DNA from: LMUY01 sp965276785
Lineage (GTDB): Bacteria > Pseudomonadota > Alphaproteobacteria > Acetobacterales > Acetobacteraceae
Assembly (NCBI GenBank): GCA_965276785.1
Contig: OZ255629.1
Coordinates: 2,108,001-2,172,000, forward strand
Direction: 5' to 3'
DNA length: 64,000 bases
The notes beneath the pieces are model-generated. The model was not told the DNA's origin. It did not search any database and was given only the letters and a program-made list of their open reading frames with translations. A program made the position numbers and the translations under genes. Each line of letters starts with the position of its first letter. Within the stretch, counting starts at the first letter, position 1. Of this stretch, positions 27,201 through 36,268 are shown piece after piece.

Positions 27201-29646
27201 CTACACCGTGCTGCTCACCAGCCGATCGTTGCAGCCCGGCGTGGCCCGCACTGTCACCTTGCCCGCGACCCTGCCGTTCGCCATCGCCGAGCCTCGCGTG
27301 GTGAGCCTCACCAGCTTCGGCAGCGTCCCGGCGAAGGGCGTGCTGCGCCAAGCGGATGGCCGGGTGATTGCGCGCATGGGGCCGCGGGCGGACGACTGGA
27401 ACATCGCCGCCTCGCGCCCGCTGCCAGCGGGGTCCTACACGCTGGATCTCGCGGCCGCCGTACCCCCTGCCGCCAACGCAACCTCTCCAAATCAGCCGGC
27501 CGACTCCGCCTCCAATGACGCCAGCGATGCGGACGCCACGGACGACCAGCGCGCGCAGACGGCGGCGACGCAAACCGCTAGCTCCCACCCGGCCGCGCCG
27601 CAATCGGACGATGCCGGGGACTCCGCCGACACCCCGCCCGACACTGCTCCGGCTCCAAAGACGGAAATCCGGCTAGCCCTGCCGCCAGCCTTGGAGCCGC
27701 AGCCCGCGCCGCCTTCGCTCACGCCGCTCGCAGGCCGTGGCGTGCACGTGCTGACCCTACCGCAGCCCCCGGCGGGCAGCCTGGCGATCGCCCAAGCCCG
27801 GTCGGACGCCGCCATCGTGCTCGCCCTGGAGCGGCGCGAGGCAGCCGGCTGGCGGCCCGTGGCGCTCAGCCAAGGCCCTTACCCGATCGTGGCCAGCCCG
27901 GCCGATGTCGACCCGGCGCCATGGCGGGTCGAGGCTTGGACCGTCGATGGCGGTCCCGAACCGATCCAGCTTGCCGCGCAGGCGGTCGAGGCGGCCGCGC
28001 AAGCCCCCGGCCCGGTGTCGTGGACCGCTCTGGACGATGGGCTCGCCGTCACCCGCGTGCGGTTGCCCGAGCCGGGCATCGCCGCCCTGTCGGGGGCGCC
28101 GGACAGCGTGCTGGCGGGCGGCTGGGCCGGGCATGCTCTGGCGCCGATAGAAAACGGCCTGGTCTTGCCGGAAGGCGCCGAGCTGTGGCTGCTGGCGCGC
28201 GAAGCCGCTGCGCTGGACGTGGCGCCAGCCAGCATCCCAGTCGGCCAATCCGTCGCCGTGTCACTCCCCGCTGGCCTGGCTGCGCCGCTGCCGGCCAGCC
28301 GCCCGGCGGAAGGCCATGTGGCGCTTTGGCAGGCGGAAAGCGGGTTCGGCCTGCCGGGTCTCGGCGGCGCCATGGCGGTGGCCGCGGGCAGCACGCTCGC
28401 CCCCGCGGCGGCCGGCGCGACCCTGCGCAACGCCACCGGCGAGGACGCCCTGCGCGTGCGGCTGACGCGGGTCGAGCCGGTGCTCTTGCCGCCGCAGCCG
28501 CTCGGCAGCGCATTGCAAACGGTGGTGCCCCCCGGCTCGGCACTCCCCCTCTCGCTCCCCCCGGGCGGTAAGCGGCTTCGGGTGGACCTGGCGCCCGGCT
28601 TGGCCGTGATGGCCGGCGGCCGCGCGGTGGTTTGGACCGGAAGCAGCCCGGCGTCCCGCAGCCTGGCAGCGGACTGGACGGACCTGATGCTGGTGAATAT
28701 CGGCGCCGCGCCCGCGCCTGCGAGCCTGTCTTGGCAGCCGGCGCCCCCCGCCCCCGCGCTCCATGCCGGCCGGGTCGTGAAGCGGTTCTTCGGCGCAGAT
28801 GGCTCCTTCGAGCTGGCCGCCGACGGCGCCCCCGGCACCCGCCTGCTCGCCGCCGGAACCGCGACGCTGACCGCCATCACCGCCGACGGGCGGGTGCTGC
28901 AAGGCCGCGCGATCCCGCTCTCTGGCCCGGCGCGCGTTGTGGTGGATGCCAAAGCCGGGGCCATGGCAGTATGGGCGGAGGCGGACGGCGTCTCGCCTTG
29001 GCCGACCGTCGATGCGCAGCCAACCCAATTGCCGGCGCGGCTTGCGCTTTCCGGCCCGGCGATGGCGCTCTCGCTGCATCCGGAGGCGGCGATGCTGCTG
29101 CATGCCCGCACCACCGCGCCGGTGCTGCTGGGCCTGGTGCAATCGGGCCGTGCCGAACCACCCGAGCTGTTCGCCGCCGGGGCCGAGTTCAACCGCATGG
29201 TCGCCGCCGGCCCGGCCGAGTTGCGCCTCTACTCGCCCCAGGACGGCCCGCTCTCCGGCAGCCTGGATTTAACCGCAGAGCCAGTGACATCCATCGCGGA
29301 GGGGCTCGGCCCGCCGGTTGCCGTGGCGCCCGGCGGGGCCGCCGTGTTTGGCTTCAGCCTGGCCCAAGCCGCCACCGTCGGCGTGGGGGTGCGCGCTACG
29401 CCGGACCGCGCCGTCGTGCGCCTGCTGGACGCCGCGGGGCAGACGCTTGGCAGCGGCGTTGCCCAGCTGCGCGCGTTGCCGGCTGGCCACTATGCCATCG
29501 AGGCCCGCGTGCCGCCCGACGCGCCCACCACGGTGCTGCGGCCGGCGATAATCGGCATCACACCCCGGGGGGATGGCCCGCCACCGGACGTGGTGCAGCG
29601 CTATCTCGAACTCGCCGGCATGAAGCCGCAGGGGAAGGCACCGTGA
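24244..29646 (+). CDS. 1800-residue exported protein with N-terminal LprI-like domain
   Basis: A signal-anchor or signal peptide (MRASRLLGCLLIIAGLWAAY) is followed by an LprI/DUF1311-like domain (about 30-111) with its four cysteines (C32, C44, C89, C99), AEQAIC, LALDRAVADAYADHL and the W-x3-RDAAC signature. This family includes periplasmic lysozyme inhibitors. The remaining 1700 residues form many beta-rich modules, each with a G-x-Y-x-(L/V) strand (near residues 204, 315, 444, 535, 765, 863, 969, 1062, 1747). A Ser/Asp/Ala/Pro linker lies at about 1075-1142. I do not recognise the long region as a named family. ATG 24244 has GGAGAG just upstream. It leads the macroglobulin-PbpC cluster with a 2-nt gap to the next gene, so a shared envelope role is likely. 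Confidence 0.82.
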   Translation: MRASRLLGCLLIIAGLWAAYRPGAAKAAGIDCSKARSPAEQAICASPSLLALDRAVADAYADHLQRQPEPAGQARQELIAWLEQRDAACNVAAAALERCLTRELTARLAALAPPATLAQVPPHEPTVPSLANPPQAAATLDAASLPAAAEADTLLHVTSPGRFTIAAHSGSGAALQLVDMLSGPSNLAGSAGVQDGRLDLLLDVGSYKLRVFSAKGASGTVALAVTAFTDTAPPRALPAPGTTLDTDLADGKQRGFWLYVPPNGAVRIEAAGRALADLRLWRDGRELTDLEPAATMPEPVPGHPLTDLRLVGRVEPGTYLAVAYGGPAARWTDNDTAQPFHLRAGASDALAEGWAFGTVGPFGSEVFTLPASTQRVRLDLPAPAPASLAAGDAAVTIARNSREAAATLAVPDSKPQVIELGAGAGQPYKLQALAIPDSQDIIRPGTYWVSAVTAGAGGDEVPPSALLERTEPGGKPPRIVAASEPVLSPTVGWRGQFNLRGPTTMLFQTAAGGAVQVRTAGVAARTGRGRELDLPADYYTLDVAPVGNTQGVVDLVIGPPGANPAATPPLPPNPVLPLGIQTVAPGQTLSLLATQAPGVSVGLSARPVPVALAEGPLSVTMAAGSTLNVPVALAPGGSLAVTEGGGGPVPATMQGGSVMLPAADRARTLVLAWRRAVAPPADIPAPPPLASMSGLQAGHPAFFDLAANQQRSFALTVPEGGVYRVETLGRLHTTGRLSTPFIPSLGSADGNGAGLNMLIQSVLRAGRYRVTVTALESSGHLAISAAPAPLLTGTTLRPGGSVRATLPPGTGAAFPVEVGAEAERYHLDVLSLGRSWTGRVEDADGWPLARPGPLDGVDLPLPPGRYRLVVEADTVARQVVARLRPVVAAAEIAGHGPHPLAFESPAHAVWREPDGRDQPRTPDAWTFRLQGPADVTVSLSAGMAGELHQEGTPEPVARVTGQTRATLQAGAYRLDATSLGRNDRLAYTVLLTSRSLQPGVARTVTLPATLPFAIAEPRVVSLTSFGSVPAKGVLRQADGRVIARMGPRADDWNIAASRPLPAGSYTLDLAAAVPPAANATSPNQPADSASNDASDADATDDQRAQTAATQTASSHPAAPQSDDAGDSADTPPDTAPAPKTEIRLALPPALEPQPAPPSLTPLAGRGVHVLTLPQPPAGSLAIAQARSDAAIVLALERREAAGWRPVALSQGPYPIVASPADVDPAPWRVEAWTVDGGPEPIQLAAQAVEAAAQAPGPVSWTALDDGLAVTRVRLPEPGIAALSGAPDSVLAGGWAGHALAPIENGLVLPEGAELWLLAREAAALDVAPASIPVGQSVAVSLPAGLAAPLPASRPAEGHVALWQAESGFGLPGLGGAMAVAAGSTLAPAAAGATLRNATGEDALRVRLTRVEPVLLPPQPLGSALQTVVPPGSALPLSLPPGGKRLRVDLAPGLAVMAGGRAVVWTGSSPASRSLAADWTDLMLVNIGAAPAPASLSWQPAPPAPALHAGRVVKRFFGADGSFELAADGAPGTRLLAAGTATLTAITADGRVLQGRAIPLSGPARVVVDAKAGAMAVWAEADGVSPWPTVDAQPTQLPARLALSGPAMALSLHPEAAMLLHARTTAPVLLGLVQSGRAEPPELFAAGAEFNRMVAAGPAELRLYSPQDGPLSGSLDLTAEPVTSIAEGLGPPVAVAPGGAAVFGFSLAQAATVGVGVRATPDRAVVRLLDAAGQTLGSGVAQLRALPAGHYAIEARVPPDAPTTVLRPAIIGITPRGDGPPPDVVQRYLELAGMKPQGKAP

Positions 29647-29648
29647 GG

Positions 29649-32600
29649 ATGAGCGCAAAGCTCTCGCTCTCCCGCTTGCGGGCAGGGCTATCGCGTTTGG
29701 GCTCAAGCCTCGCCAACCTCGTCATGGCCGGACTTGATCCGGCCATCCACGCGGTCCGGCTGGTGACGTCGAACGCGCTTTCGCACCGTCCGCAGCTCCA
29801 CTCCACCGGCCGGTGCCGTCCAGACGCCGTAGATGGCCGGACCAAGTCCCGCCACGACGGTGCCTACGCGGTAGCCGCCGCACTCGCCGCCCTCCTGCTG
29901 ATGGCGCAGGCACCGCTCGACCGGCTGCAGCGGGCGGACGGGGCGCATGTCGTGCCCACCCATTTCCTGCGGTCGTGGGACGCCGTGACCATCCTGTTCG
30001 ACGCCGACACCGGCCCGGCGCAAGGCGGCCCGGAGGACGCGCCCGAGCGCTTCGCCACCCTGGCGCCGGGCAAACCGGGCGCCTGGACCTGGATCGGCCC
30101 GCGCACGCTGCAGTTCCGCCCCGCCGAACCGTGGCAGCCGCTGCTGCGCGAGGCAGTCACCGTGGCCGGCGCCACCACGCAGCTCGTCCCGCTGCTGCCA
30201 GTCCCTAGCGCCACCGGCCCCGCCGACGACCCCAACGGCGCCGCCAGCCTCGACACCATCGCGCTGACCTTCGACCAGCCGGTGGACCAGTCCGCACTCG
30301 CCCGCTTGCTCACCATCACGGTGGCGCCGCAACCCGGCGCGGCCGATGCCGGCACGCAGACGCTCACGTCGGCGGACTTCACCCTCCGCCCAGTGGAGCG
30401 CACTGCCCGCAGCGACAAGCAGACCATCCTCGTCGTGTTGCGCAGCCCAATTCCGGACGGGCGCATCGCCACCGTGCGCCTGCGCCTGTCGGACGAGCCC
30501 GGGCTCGACGATCCGATCTTCTCGCTGCCGCTGCATTCCGCCACCCCGTTCACGGTCACGGACGCGTATTGCGGCGAGAACTTCCAGCACAGCCTGGTAG
30601 ACGGCGTGGTGCGCTGCGACCCGGCCGCCGACACGCCGGGCAGGCGTAGCCTGGTGCTGCAGTTCTCGGCGCCCCCGCATCCGCTGGACATCGTGCAGGC
30701 TCGCGATGCGCTACGCTTCACCCCGCCCGTGGACGATCTCGCAGTCACGAGCGGCGGCGACAACGAGCTGACCATCGCGGCCAAGTTCGCCGCCGACCAA
30801 ATCTACCAGCTCACCGTCGCCGACGGCGCGCTGAAGGACAGCAATGGCCGCCCCTTGGCCGAGGCCGTGGACCGGCAATTCAGCTTCAACCCGGGCACGC
30901 CGGCGCTGGCCTGGGACGTGCCGCAGGGCATCGCCGAGGCGCTTGGCCCGCAGATGGTGCCGTTGCGCGGCCATGGCTACGACCATGCCGACCTGCGCAT
31001 CGTCCCGATCGACCCGCTGTCGCGCGACTTCTGGCCGTTCCCGCGCGCCGGGCTGATCACCAGCGACGACCGTCCGCCGCCGCTGCCCGGCACCGAGCCC
31101 AAGCACTACGTGCAGCCCGGCCCGATCAGCGGCGACGCCATGGCCGCGCGCCTCTACGCCCTCGGCTCCCCCGCGGTCAGCGAGTTGCTCGCCTTGCCGA
31201 TCCACCGCGGCGGGCTGGACGCCAAGTTCGGGCTCGACCTCGCGCCAAGCCTGGCACGCATCGCCGGGCCCCGCATGCCCGGCACCTACCTGCTCGGCCT
31301 GCGCACCGTAGACGGCCGCACCCGGCAATGGGCGCGGCTGCAGGTGACCGACCTTGCCCTGGCGACGGTGGAGGAAGCCGGCCGGGTACGCTTCGTCGCC
31401 ACCTCGCTCGCCACGGCGCAGCCCGTGGCGGGCGCGGAAATCCGGCTCGACGGCGTGCGCGACGGCCGGTTCGCGACCCTGGCGCGGGGCGTGACCGATA
31501 CCGCCGGCAGTTGGACGCTGCTGGCCCCGATCGCCAAGGGCTTGAACGGCGACGAGGCCGAAATCCAGCGCATCGTGGTGACCAAGGCGGCCGACACGCT
31601 GGTGCTGGAACCCGCACGCGGCCCCCAGGCCTATGCCAACGGCAACTGGACCAAGCCCGACCAGCCTTGGCTCGATTGGGCCACCGCCAGCCTGAAGGAC
31701 CGCCAGCAAGCCGCGCAAACGCTGTGTCACGTGTTCAGCGAGCGGCCGATCTACCGCCCCGAAGAGCCGGTGCTGATCGCGGGCATGATCCGGCGCTACC
31801 AGGCGGGCAGCCTCGCCTATGCCAGCGGCAGCGGCGACGTGGTGGTGGGCGCCCCCGGCGGGCAGGAATGGCGGCTGCCCGTCACGCTCGATGAACTGGG
31901 CGGCTTCCACGTGCGCTTCGACGCCAAGACCGAGGCCACCGGCGACTACAGCATCGCCTACCAGCCGAGGGACGGCGCACCCTGCGGCAGCTTCACCGTC
32001 AAGAAAGAGGCCTACCGCCTCCCCACCTTCGAGGTGGTGCTGAACGGGCCGGATCACACGCCGCTCGACGCACCGTTCAACGTCGACCTGCTGGCGCGCT
32101 TCTTCGCCGGCGGCATGCTGTCGGACCGGCCCATCACCTGGCGGGTGACGCAATTCCCCTATGTCTGGACCCCGCCGGGCCGCGACGGCTTCCTGTTCTC
32201 CTCCGACAGCCGCTTCTTCGGCGACAGCAGCTTCCGCTCCACCCCCGTGCTGGGGCGCGACGCCAAGACCGACGCCGGCGGCTCGGCGCAACTCACGCTG
32301 GACCCGACTATCGAGCCCACCGCGCAGCCGCGGCAATACCTGGTGGAGGCCACCGTCACCGGCGACGACGACCAGCAGGTGCGGGCCACCCAGCGCATCA
32401 CCGCCCTGCCCCCGTTCGTGCTCGGGGTGAAGCTGCCGCGCTATCTGCCACACCCCGGCGCCATCGAGCCCGAAGTGGTGGCGCTGGACGGCGACGGCCA
32501 CGAAGTCGCGGGCTTGGCGATGACGGTCAAGCTGATCCACCGCCAATGGAATTCCGTGCTGGAGGCCAGCGACTTCGCCCAAGGGTCGGCCAAATACCAA

Positions 32601-35552
32601 ACCCAGGTGATCGACGACCCTGTGGAAGAGCGCCACATCACCAGCACCACGGCCCCCCAACCGGTGCATTTCGGCGCCACCGAGGCCGGCGTCTACCTCG
32701 TCGAGGTGACCGCCGCCGACAAAGTCGGGCGCACGCAGACCGTGCGGGTGGACCTGTTCATGGCCGGGGACACCCCCGTGACCTGGATGCAGCCACCCGC
32801 GCAGACCGTGACCGTCACCACCGACCGCGAGCACTACGACCCGGGCCAGACCGCCACCCTGCTGATCCAGAGCCCGTTCCAAACCGCCCGCGCCCTGGCC
32901 ATCGTGGAGGAGCCGGAAGGCCGGTTCCGCTACGATTGGGTGGACATCAAGGACGGCTTCGGCCGCTACGACGTCCCCATCCGAAAGCAGCAAACCCCGC
33001 GCCTGGCGGTGCATTTCCTGCTGATGCGCGGCCGCCTCGCCACGCCCCCCACGCCAAATGCCCCGTTCGACCAGGGCAAGCCCGTCACCCTGGCCGCCAC
33101 CAAATGGATCACGGTCACGCCCGTCGAGAACCAGGTGAAGGTGAGTTTCGAGGCGCCCGCCACCGCCCGCCCAACGCAGGACTTCGACCTCGTGCTGCAT
33201 CTGGCCGATGCCGCCGGGCACCCCGTCGCGGGCGAGGCGACGGTGTGGCTGGTAGACCAGGCGGTGCTATCGCTGGCGAAGGAACGCCCGCTCGACCCGC
33301 TGCCCGCCTTCATCGTCGCCCGCCCCAGCCGCATGGTCGCGCGGGACACGCGCAACATGGCGTTCGGCGTCATCCCGCTGGCCGAAGCGCCCGGCGGCGA
33401 CGAGGCGGGCGATTTCGGCATGGAGAACATCTCCGTGCGCAAGAACTTCACTCCCGTGCCGTTCTACGCGCCGCGGGTGCAGGTCGGCCCCAGCGGCACC
33501 GCCACGGTTCACGTCAAGCTGCCCGACACCCTGACCGTGTTCATGCTGCGCGCCGAGGCGGTGAGCGGGCCGGACCGCTTCGGCTTCGGCACCGGCCAGG
33601 TGCGGGTGCGCCAGCCGGTGATAGCGCAGCCCGCTTTGCCGCGCTTCGTGCGGCCCGGCGACGTGTTCACCGCCGGGTTGCTCGGCCGCATCGTCGAGGG
33701 TCCGGGCGGGGCCGGGCAAGCCGCCATTTCCACCGAGAACCTGGCTGTGCAGGGCTCGGCCGAGCAGCCGGTGACCTGGGACGGCCAGCGCCCCGCCCGC
33801 CTCGGCTGGTCGGTGAGCGTCCCCGACGCGGCGGCCGACGCCACCACCGCCCGCATCCGCTTCCTGCTGCAGCGCACGGCGGACCGCGCCAGCGACGCGG
33901 TGCAGCTCGACCTGCCGATCAAGCCCGACCGCCCGATGCTGCACCAGCGCGACTTGCTGGTGGTGGGCGCGGCCGGCGCGCTGCAACTCCCCACCTTGCC
34001 CGACCCGGGCCGCCCCGCCAGCTACCACCGCAGCATCACCCTGGCGACCGACCCGGTAGTGACGCGGCTGGTGGCGGGTTTGGGCGTCCTGGCCCACCCC
34101 GCTATCGGCGGCACGGCGCAGCGCATGGATCTCGCCTTGGCGGAACTCTCCCTGCTGCCGTTCACCCCCATCCTGGACGCGGCCGGGTTGCGCGAGCGGC
34201 TGGCGGCGGACGTCTCGGCCACGCTCGCCGCCATCCGGCAGAGCACCGACGATGATGGGTTGGTCGCCTTCTTCCCCAACGGCCATGGCGCCATCTGGCT
34301 GACCGCAACGGCCTTCCGCGTGATGACCGCGGCAGCGCAAGCCGGCTTGCCGGTCGACAAGGCCACGGCCGACCGCACCGCCAAGCTGCTGCAGGCCTCG
34401 TTGCGCAGCGACTACCCGCACCTGATTGGCGGCGAGGAGCTGTTCGAACGCACCTACGCCCTCTACGCCTTGGCCGAAGCTGGCCAGATCACGCCCGACG
34501 CCGCCGCAGAACTGGCGCGCCGTTCGGCCGAGCTGCATACCAGCGGGCTGGCGGAGGTCGCCGCCGCGTTGGCCCGGCTGCCGAACGCGGACAAGCGGCT
34601 GCTCACCGGCGTGCTCGACCAGCTTTGGAGTCGAGTGAACGTGCTTAACCGCGATGGCAAGCCGGTCTATCAAGGCCTGACCGATACCGGCGGCGGCCCG
34701 GCCATCCTCCCCTCCGAAGCGCGCAGCCTGGCCGACGTGCTGCGTGCGGTGGCGACGGCGACGCCGGCCGACCCGCGGCTGCCGGTGCTGCGCGTTGGGC
34801 TGCTGGGGCTTGCGGGCGGGCAGGGCTGGGGCAATACCAACGCCACCTCCGCCGCGCTGCAGGCGCTCGCCGCCGCCTGGCAGCCGCCCGCCGCGCCAGT
34901 GGACGCGCTGATCACCCTGCCGGACCGGCCGGTGAACGGCGTGCTCGACCGCACCCATCCCTTGCTGCAGGCCAGCACGGCAGCGCCGGGCCCGGTTCAC
35001 GTTCAGGCCGCCAGCGGCATCGCGGTGTTGGCAAGCACCGACTTCGTGCCGCGGCAGCCCGGCGCCGCGGCCACGCCCGACCAGCATGGCTTCGTGCTGA
35101 CCCGCACGCTGTACCGCGTCCCCCCGGCGCAGGGCGCAACGCAGCCGCCGATGAGCCAGCTTGCGCCCGGCGCAGACGGCGCCATCCATCTCACCGTCGG
35201 CGACGTGGTGGAGGAGGTGGACGACGTGGTGACGCCGGAAGAGCGCGCGCAGGCGGCGGCGCGGTTGCCGGTTGCCGCCGGCTTGGAGCCGCTGAACCCG
35301 GCGTTGGCCACTGCGACCGCCGAAGCCACGCCCTCCGCCGGGCCAACGCTGGCGCCATCCTGGTCGTCCTTCGGCGATGACGAGGTGGTGGCGGTCTGGC
35401 TACAGCTCCCGCGCGGCACGTACACGCTGCGCACCCGGCTGCGCGCCACCGTCCCCGGCAGCTACACCCAACCGCCGGGCAGCGTGGAGCTGCTGTACCA
35501 GCCGAGCGTGAACGGCACGTCCGCCGGTGCCCGAATCGTGGTTTCACCGTGA
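29649..35552 (+). CDS. Bacterial alpha-2-macroglobulin, thioester-less
   Basis: This 1967-residue periplasmic protein is in the bacterial alpha-2-macroglobulin family, thought to trap proteases that breach the outer membrane. MG-type domains fill the first two thirds (for example YRPEEPVLIAGMIRRYQ, AGVYLVEVTAADKVGRT), then the ANK-like ARPSRMVARDTRNMAFG, FYAPRVQV, and the alpha-helical thioester domain (about 1460-1730). At the YPYGCLEQ position the sequence is HPAIGGTAQ (1483-1491): Cys is Gly and Glu is Ala, so no thioester can form. Residues 25-71 are encoded by a palindromic repeat, and a hydrophobic segment follows (AYAVAAALAALLLMAQ). No usable start lies between the repeat and this segment. 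It is coupled to the LprI-headed gene upstream, with pbpC downstream. Confidence 0.92.
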   Translation: MSAKLSLSRLRAGLSRLGSSLANLVMAGLDPAIHAVRLVTSNALSHRPQLHSTGRCRPDAVDGRTKSRHDGAYAVAAALAALLLMAQAPLDRLQRADGAHVVPTHFLRSWDAVTILFDADTGPAQGGPEDAPERFATLAPGKPGAWTWIGPRTLQFRPAEPWQPLLREAVTVAGATTQLVPLLPVPSATGPADDPNGAASLDTIALTFDQPVDQSALARLLTITVAPQPGAADAGTQTLTSADFTLRPVERTARSDKQTILVVLRSPIPDGRIATVRLRLSDEPGLDDPIFSLPLHSATPFTVTDAYCGENFQHSLVDGVVRCDPAADTPGRRSLVLQFSAPPHPLDIVQARDALRFTPPVDDLAVTSGGDNELTIAAKFAADQIYQLTVADGALKDSNGRPLAEAVDRQFSFNPGTPALAWDVPQGIAEALGPQMVPLRGHGYDHADLRIVPIDPLSRDFWPFPRAGLITSDDRPPPLPGTEPKHYVQPGPISGDAMAARLYALGSPAVSELLALPIHRGGLDAKFGLDLAPSLARIAGPRMPGTYLLGLRTVDGRTRQWARLQVTDLALATVEEAGRVRFVATSLATAQPVAGAEIRLDGVRDGRFATLARGVTDTAGSWTLLAPIAKGLNGDEAEIQRIVVTKAADTLVLEPARGPQAYANGNWTKPDQPWLDWATASLKDRQQAAQTLCHVFSERPIYRPEEPVLIAGMIRRYQAGSLAYASGSGDVVVGAPGGQEWRLPVTLDELGGFHVRFDAKTEATGDYSIAYQPRDGAPCGSFTVKKEAYRLPTFEVVLNGPDHTPLDAPFNVDLLARFFAGGMLSDRPITWRVTQFPYVWTPPGRDGFLFSSDSRFFGDSSFRSTPVLGRDAKTDAGGSAQLTLDPTIEPTAQPRQYLVEATVTGDDDQQVRATQRITALPPFVLGVKLPRYLPHPGAIEPEVVALDGDGHEVAGLAMTVKLIHRQWNSVLEASDFAQGSAKYQTQVIDDPVEERHITSTTAPQPVHFGATEAGVYLVEVTAADKVGRTQTVRVDLFMAGDTPVTWMQPPAQTVTVTTDREHYDPGQTATLLIQSPFQTARALAIVEEPEGRFRYDWVDIKDGFGRYDVPIRKQQTPRLAVHFLLMRGRLATPPTPNAPFDQGKPVTLAATKWITVTPVENQVKVSFEAPATARPTQDFDLVLHLADAAGHPVAGEATVWLVDQAVLSLAKERPLDPLPAFIVARPSRMVARDTRNMAFGVIPLAEAPGGDEAGDFGMENISVRKNFTPVPFYAPRVQVGPSGTATVHVKLPDTLTVFMLRAEAVSGPDRFGFGTGQVRVRQPVIAQPALPRFVRPGDVFTAGLLGRIVEGPGGAGQAAISTENLAVQGSAEQPVTWDGQRPARLGWSVSVPDAAADATTARIRFLLQRTADRASDAVQLDLPIKPDRPMLHQRDLLVVGAAGALQLPTLPDPGRPASYHRSITLATDPVVTRLVAGLGVLAHPAIGGTAQRMDLALAELSLLPFTPILDAAGLRERLAADVSATLAAIRQSTDDDGLVAFFPNGHGAIWLTATAFRVMTAAAQAGLPVDKATADRTAKLLQASLRSDYPHLIGGEELFERTYALYALAEAGQITPDAAAELARRSAELHTSGLAEVAAALARLPNADKRLLTGVLDQLWSRVNVLNRDGKPVYQGLTDTGGGPAILPSEARSLADVLRAVATATPADPRLPVLRVGLLGLAGGQGWGNTNATSAALQALAAAWQPPAAPVDALITLPDRPVNGVLDRTHPLLQASTAAPGPVHVQAASGIAVLASTDFVPRQPGAAATPDQHGFVLTRTLYRVPPAQGATQPPMSQLAPGADGAIHLTVGDVVEEVDDVVTPEERAQAAARLPVAAGLEPLNPALATATAEATPSAGPTLAPSWSSFGDDEVVAVWLQLPRGTYTLRTRLRATVPGSYTQPPGSVELLYQPSVNGTSAGARIVVSP
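29720..29860. repeat. Palindromic repeat (family A) inside the macroglobulin gene
   Basis: The 141-bp element has arms CGTCATGGCCGGACTTGATC... and ...GATGGCCGGACCAAGTCCCG, which are near reverse complements. It matches the intergenic copy at 58881-59020 closely through GTCCGGCTGGTGACGTCG. It is 47 codons long and read in frame. Confidence 0.85.
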
Positions 35553-35638
35553 GATGGTTCGCTCCAAGCGAGCCACGTGGCTGCCGTCGTCGCTTGGTGC
35601 TTGAAACTGTGCCCTACCGAGTGGTCATCTCCCCACCC

Positions 35639-36262
35639 ATGGACCCCAGCCTCATCCCCGAGCCCGACGCCATGCTCGCCGAAGCCGCCGCCCTCACTCT
35701 GCGGGCGATGCACGTGGTCACCGGCATGATGGAGATCGAGCAGGCCGTGGCCAAGGCCGCGGCCGTCTGGCTGCCCGAGCCCGGCCGCCTGCCGGCGTCC
35801 CTCGCCGAGGCCGCCGCAACCGGCCAAGCCGTCGACGACGCCGTCGCCGCAATGGCCCAGGCCGTGCCCCACACCGAGATCCTGGCCCGCGCGCTGGACC
35901 GGCTGTCCCGCGCACTGCGGCGCAACCTCGCCCTGCGCGAGCGCATCCTGGCCGGCTGGCCCCGCGCCCGTGCCGCCGACGACCGCCCGGCCATGCTGCG
36001 CCAGCAAGTCGCCCGCGGCGTCGCCAGCACCATCCGCCACACCGCCGCCGACGATGAGGCCGCCGAACGCCTGTTCGACGACCTCTACGAGCGCCTGGAC
36101 GATCCCGCTTGGGCCGACGACCTCCGATCGCTCCCCGTCGAAGAGGTCGTGCGCCGCATCTGCCGCGACCTCGGCCTGGTCGCGGCCGCCCTGCCGCCGC
36201 TCGCCGCCCAACTGCCTTACGCCGCCCCAGCGCCCCACCGTCCTGCGAGAGAATCGGGGTGA
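35639..36262 (+). CDS. Conserved-looking hypothetical protein between A2M and PbpC
   Basis: This 207-residue soluble, helical protein is rich in Ala, Arg and Leu (MDPSLIPEPDAMLAEAAALT at the start; LDRLSRALRRNLALRERI in the middle; VEEVVRRICRDLGLV near the end). There is no signal peptide or membrane segment, so it should be cytoplasmic. I do not recognise the family. ATG 35639 is preferred; an upstream in-frame start would overlap the A2M stop. It ends 6 bp before pbpC, so it is probably co-transcribed with the envelope genes. The opposite strand is also open over this stretch, but its translation looks like a shadow. Confidence 0.7.
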   Translation: MDPSLIPEPDAMLAEAAALTLRAMHVVTGMMEIEQAVAKAAAVWLPEPGRLPASLAEAAATGQAVDDAVAAMAQAVPHTEILARALDRLSRALRRNLALRERILAGWPRARAADDRPAMLRQQVARGVASTIRHTAADDEAAERLFDDLYERLDDPAWADDLRSLPVEEVVRRICRDLGLVAAALPPLAAQLPYAAPAPHRPARESG

Positions 36263-36268
36263 CGCTAT

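Noticed and set aside
27468..27680. Possible domain or frameshift at the Ser/Asp/Ala/Pro-rich stretch of the giant protein
   Set aside because: The frame stays open and both sides continue the same module type; it reads as a flexible linker.
28632..29648. Upstream extension of the macroglobulin reading frame
   Set aside because: It lies wholly within the giant LprI-headed gene and reads as Arg/Ala/Pro-rich shadow; the ATG at 29649 follows that gene's stop directly.
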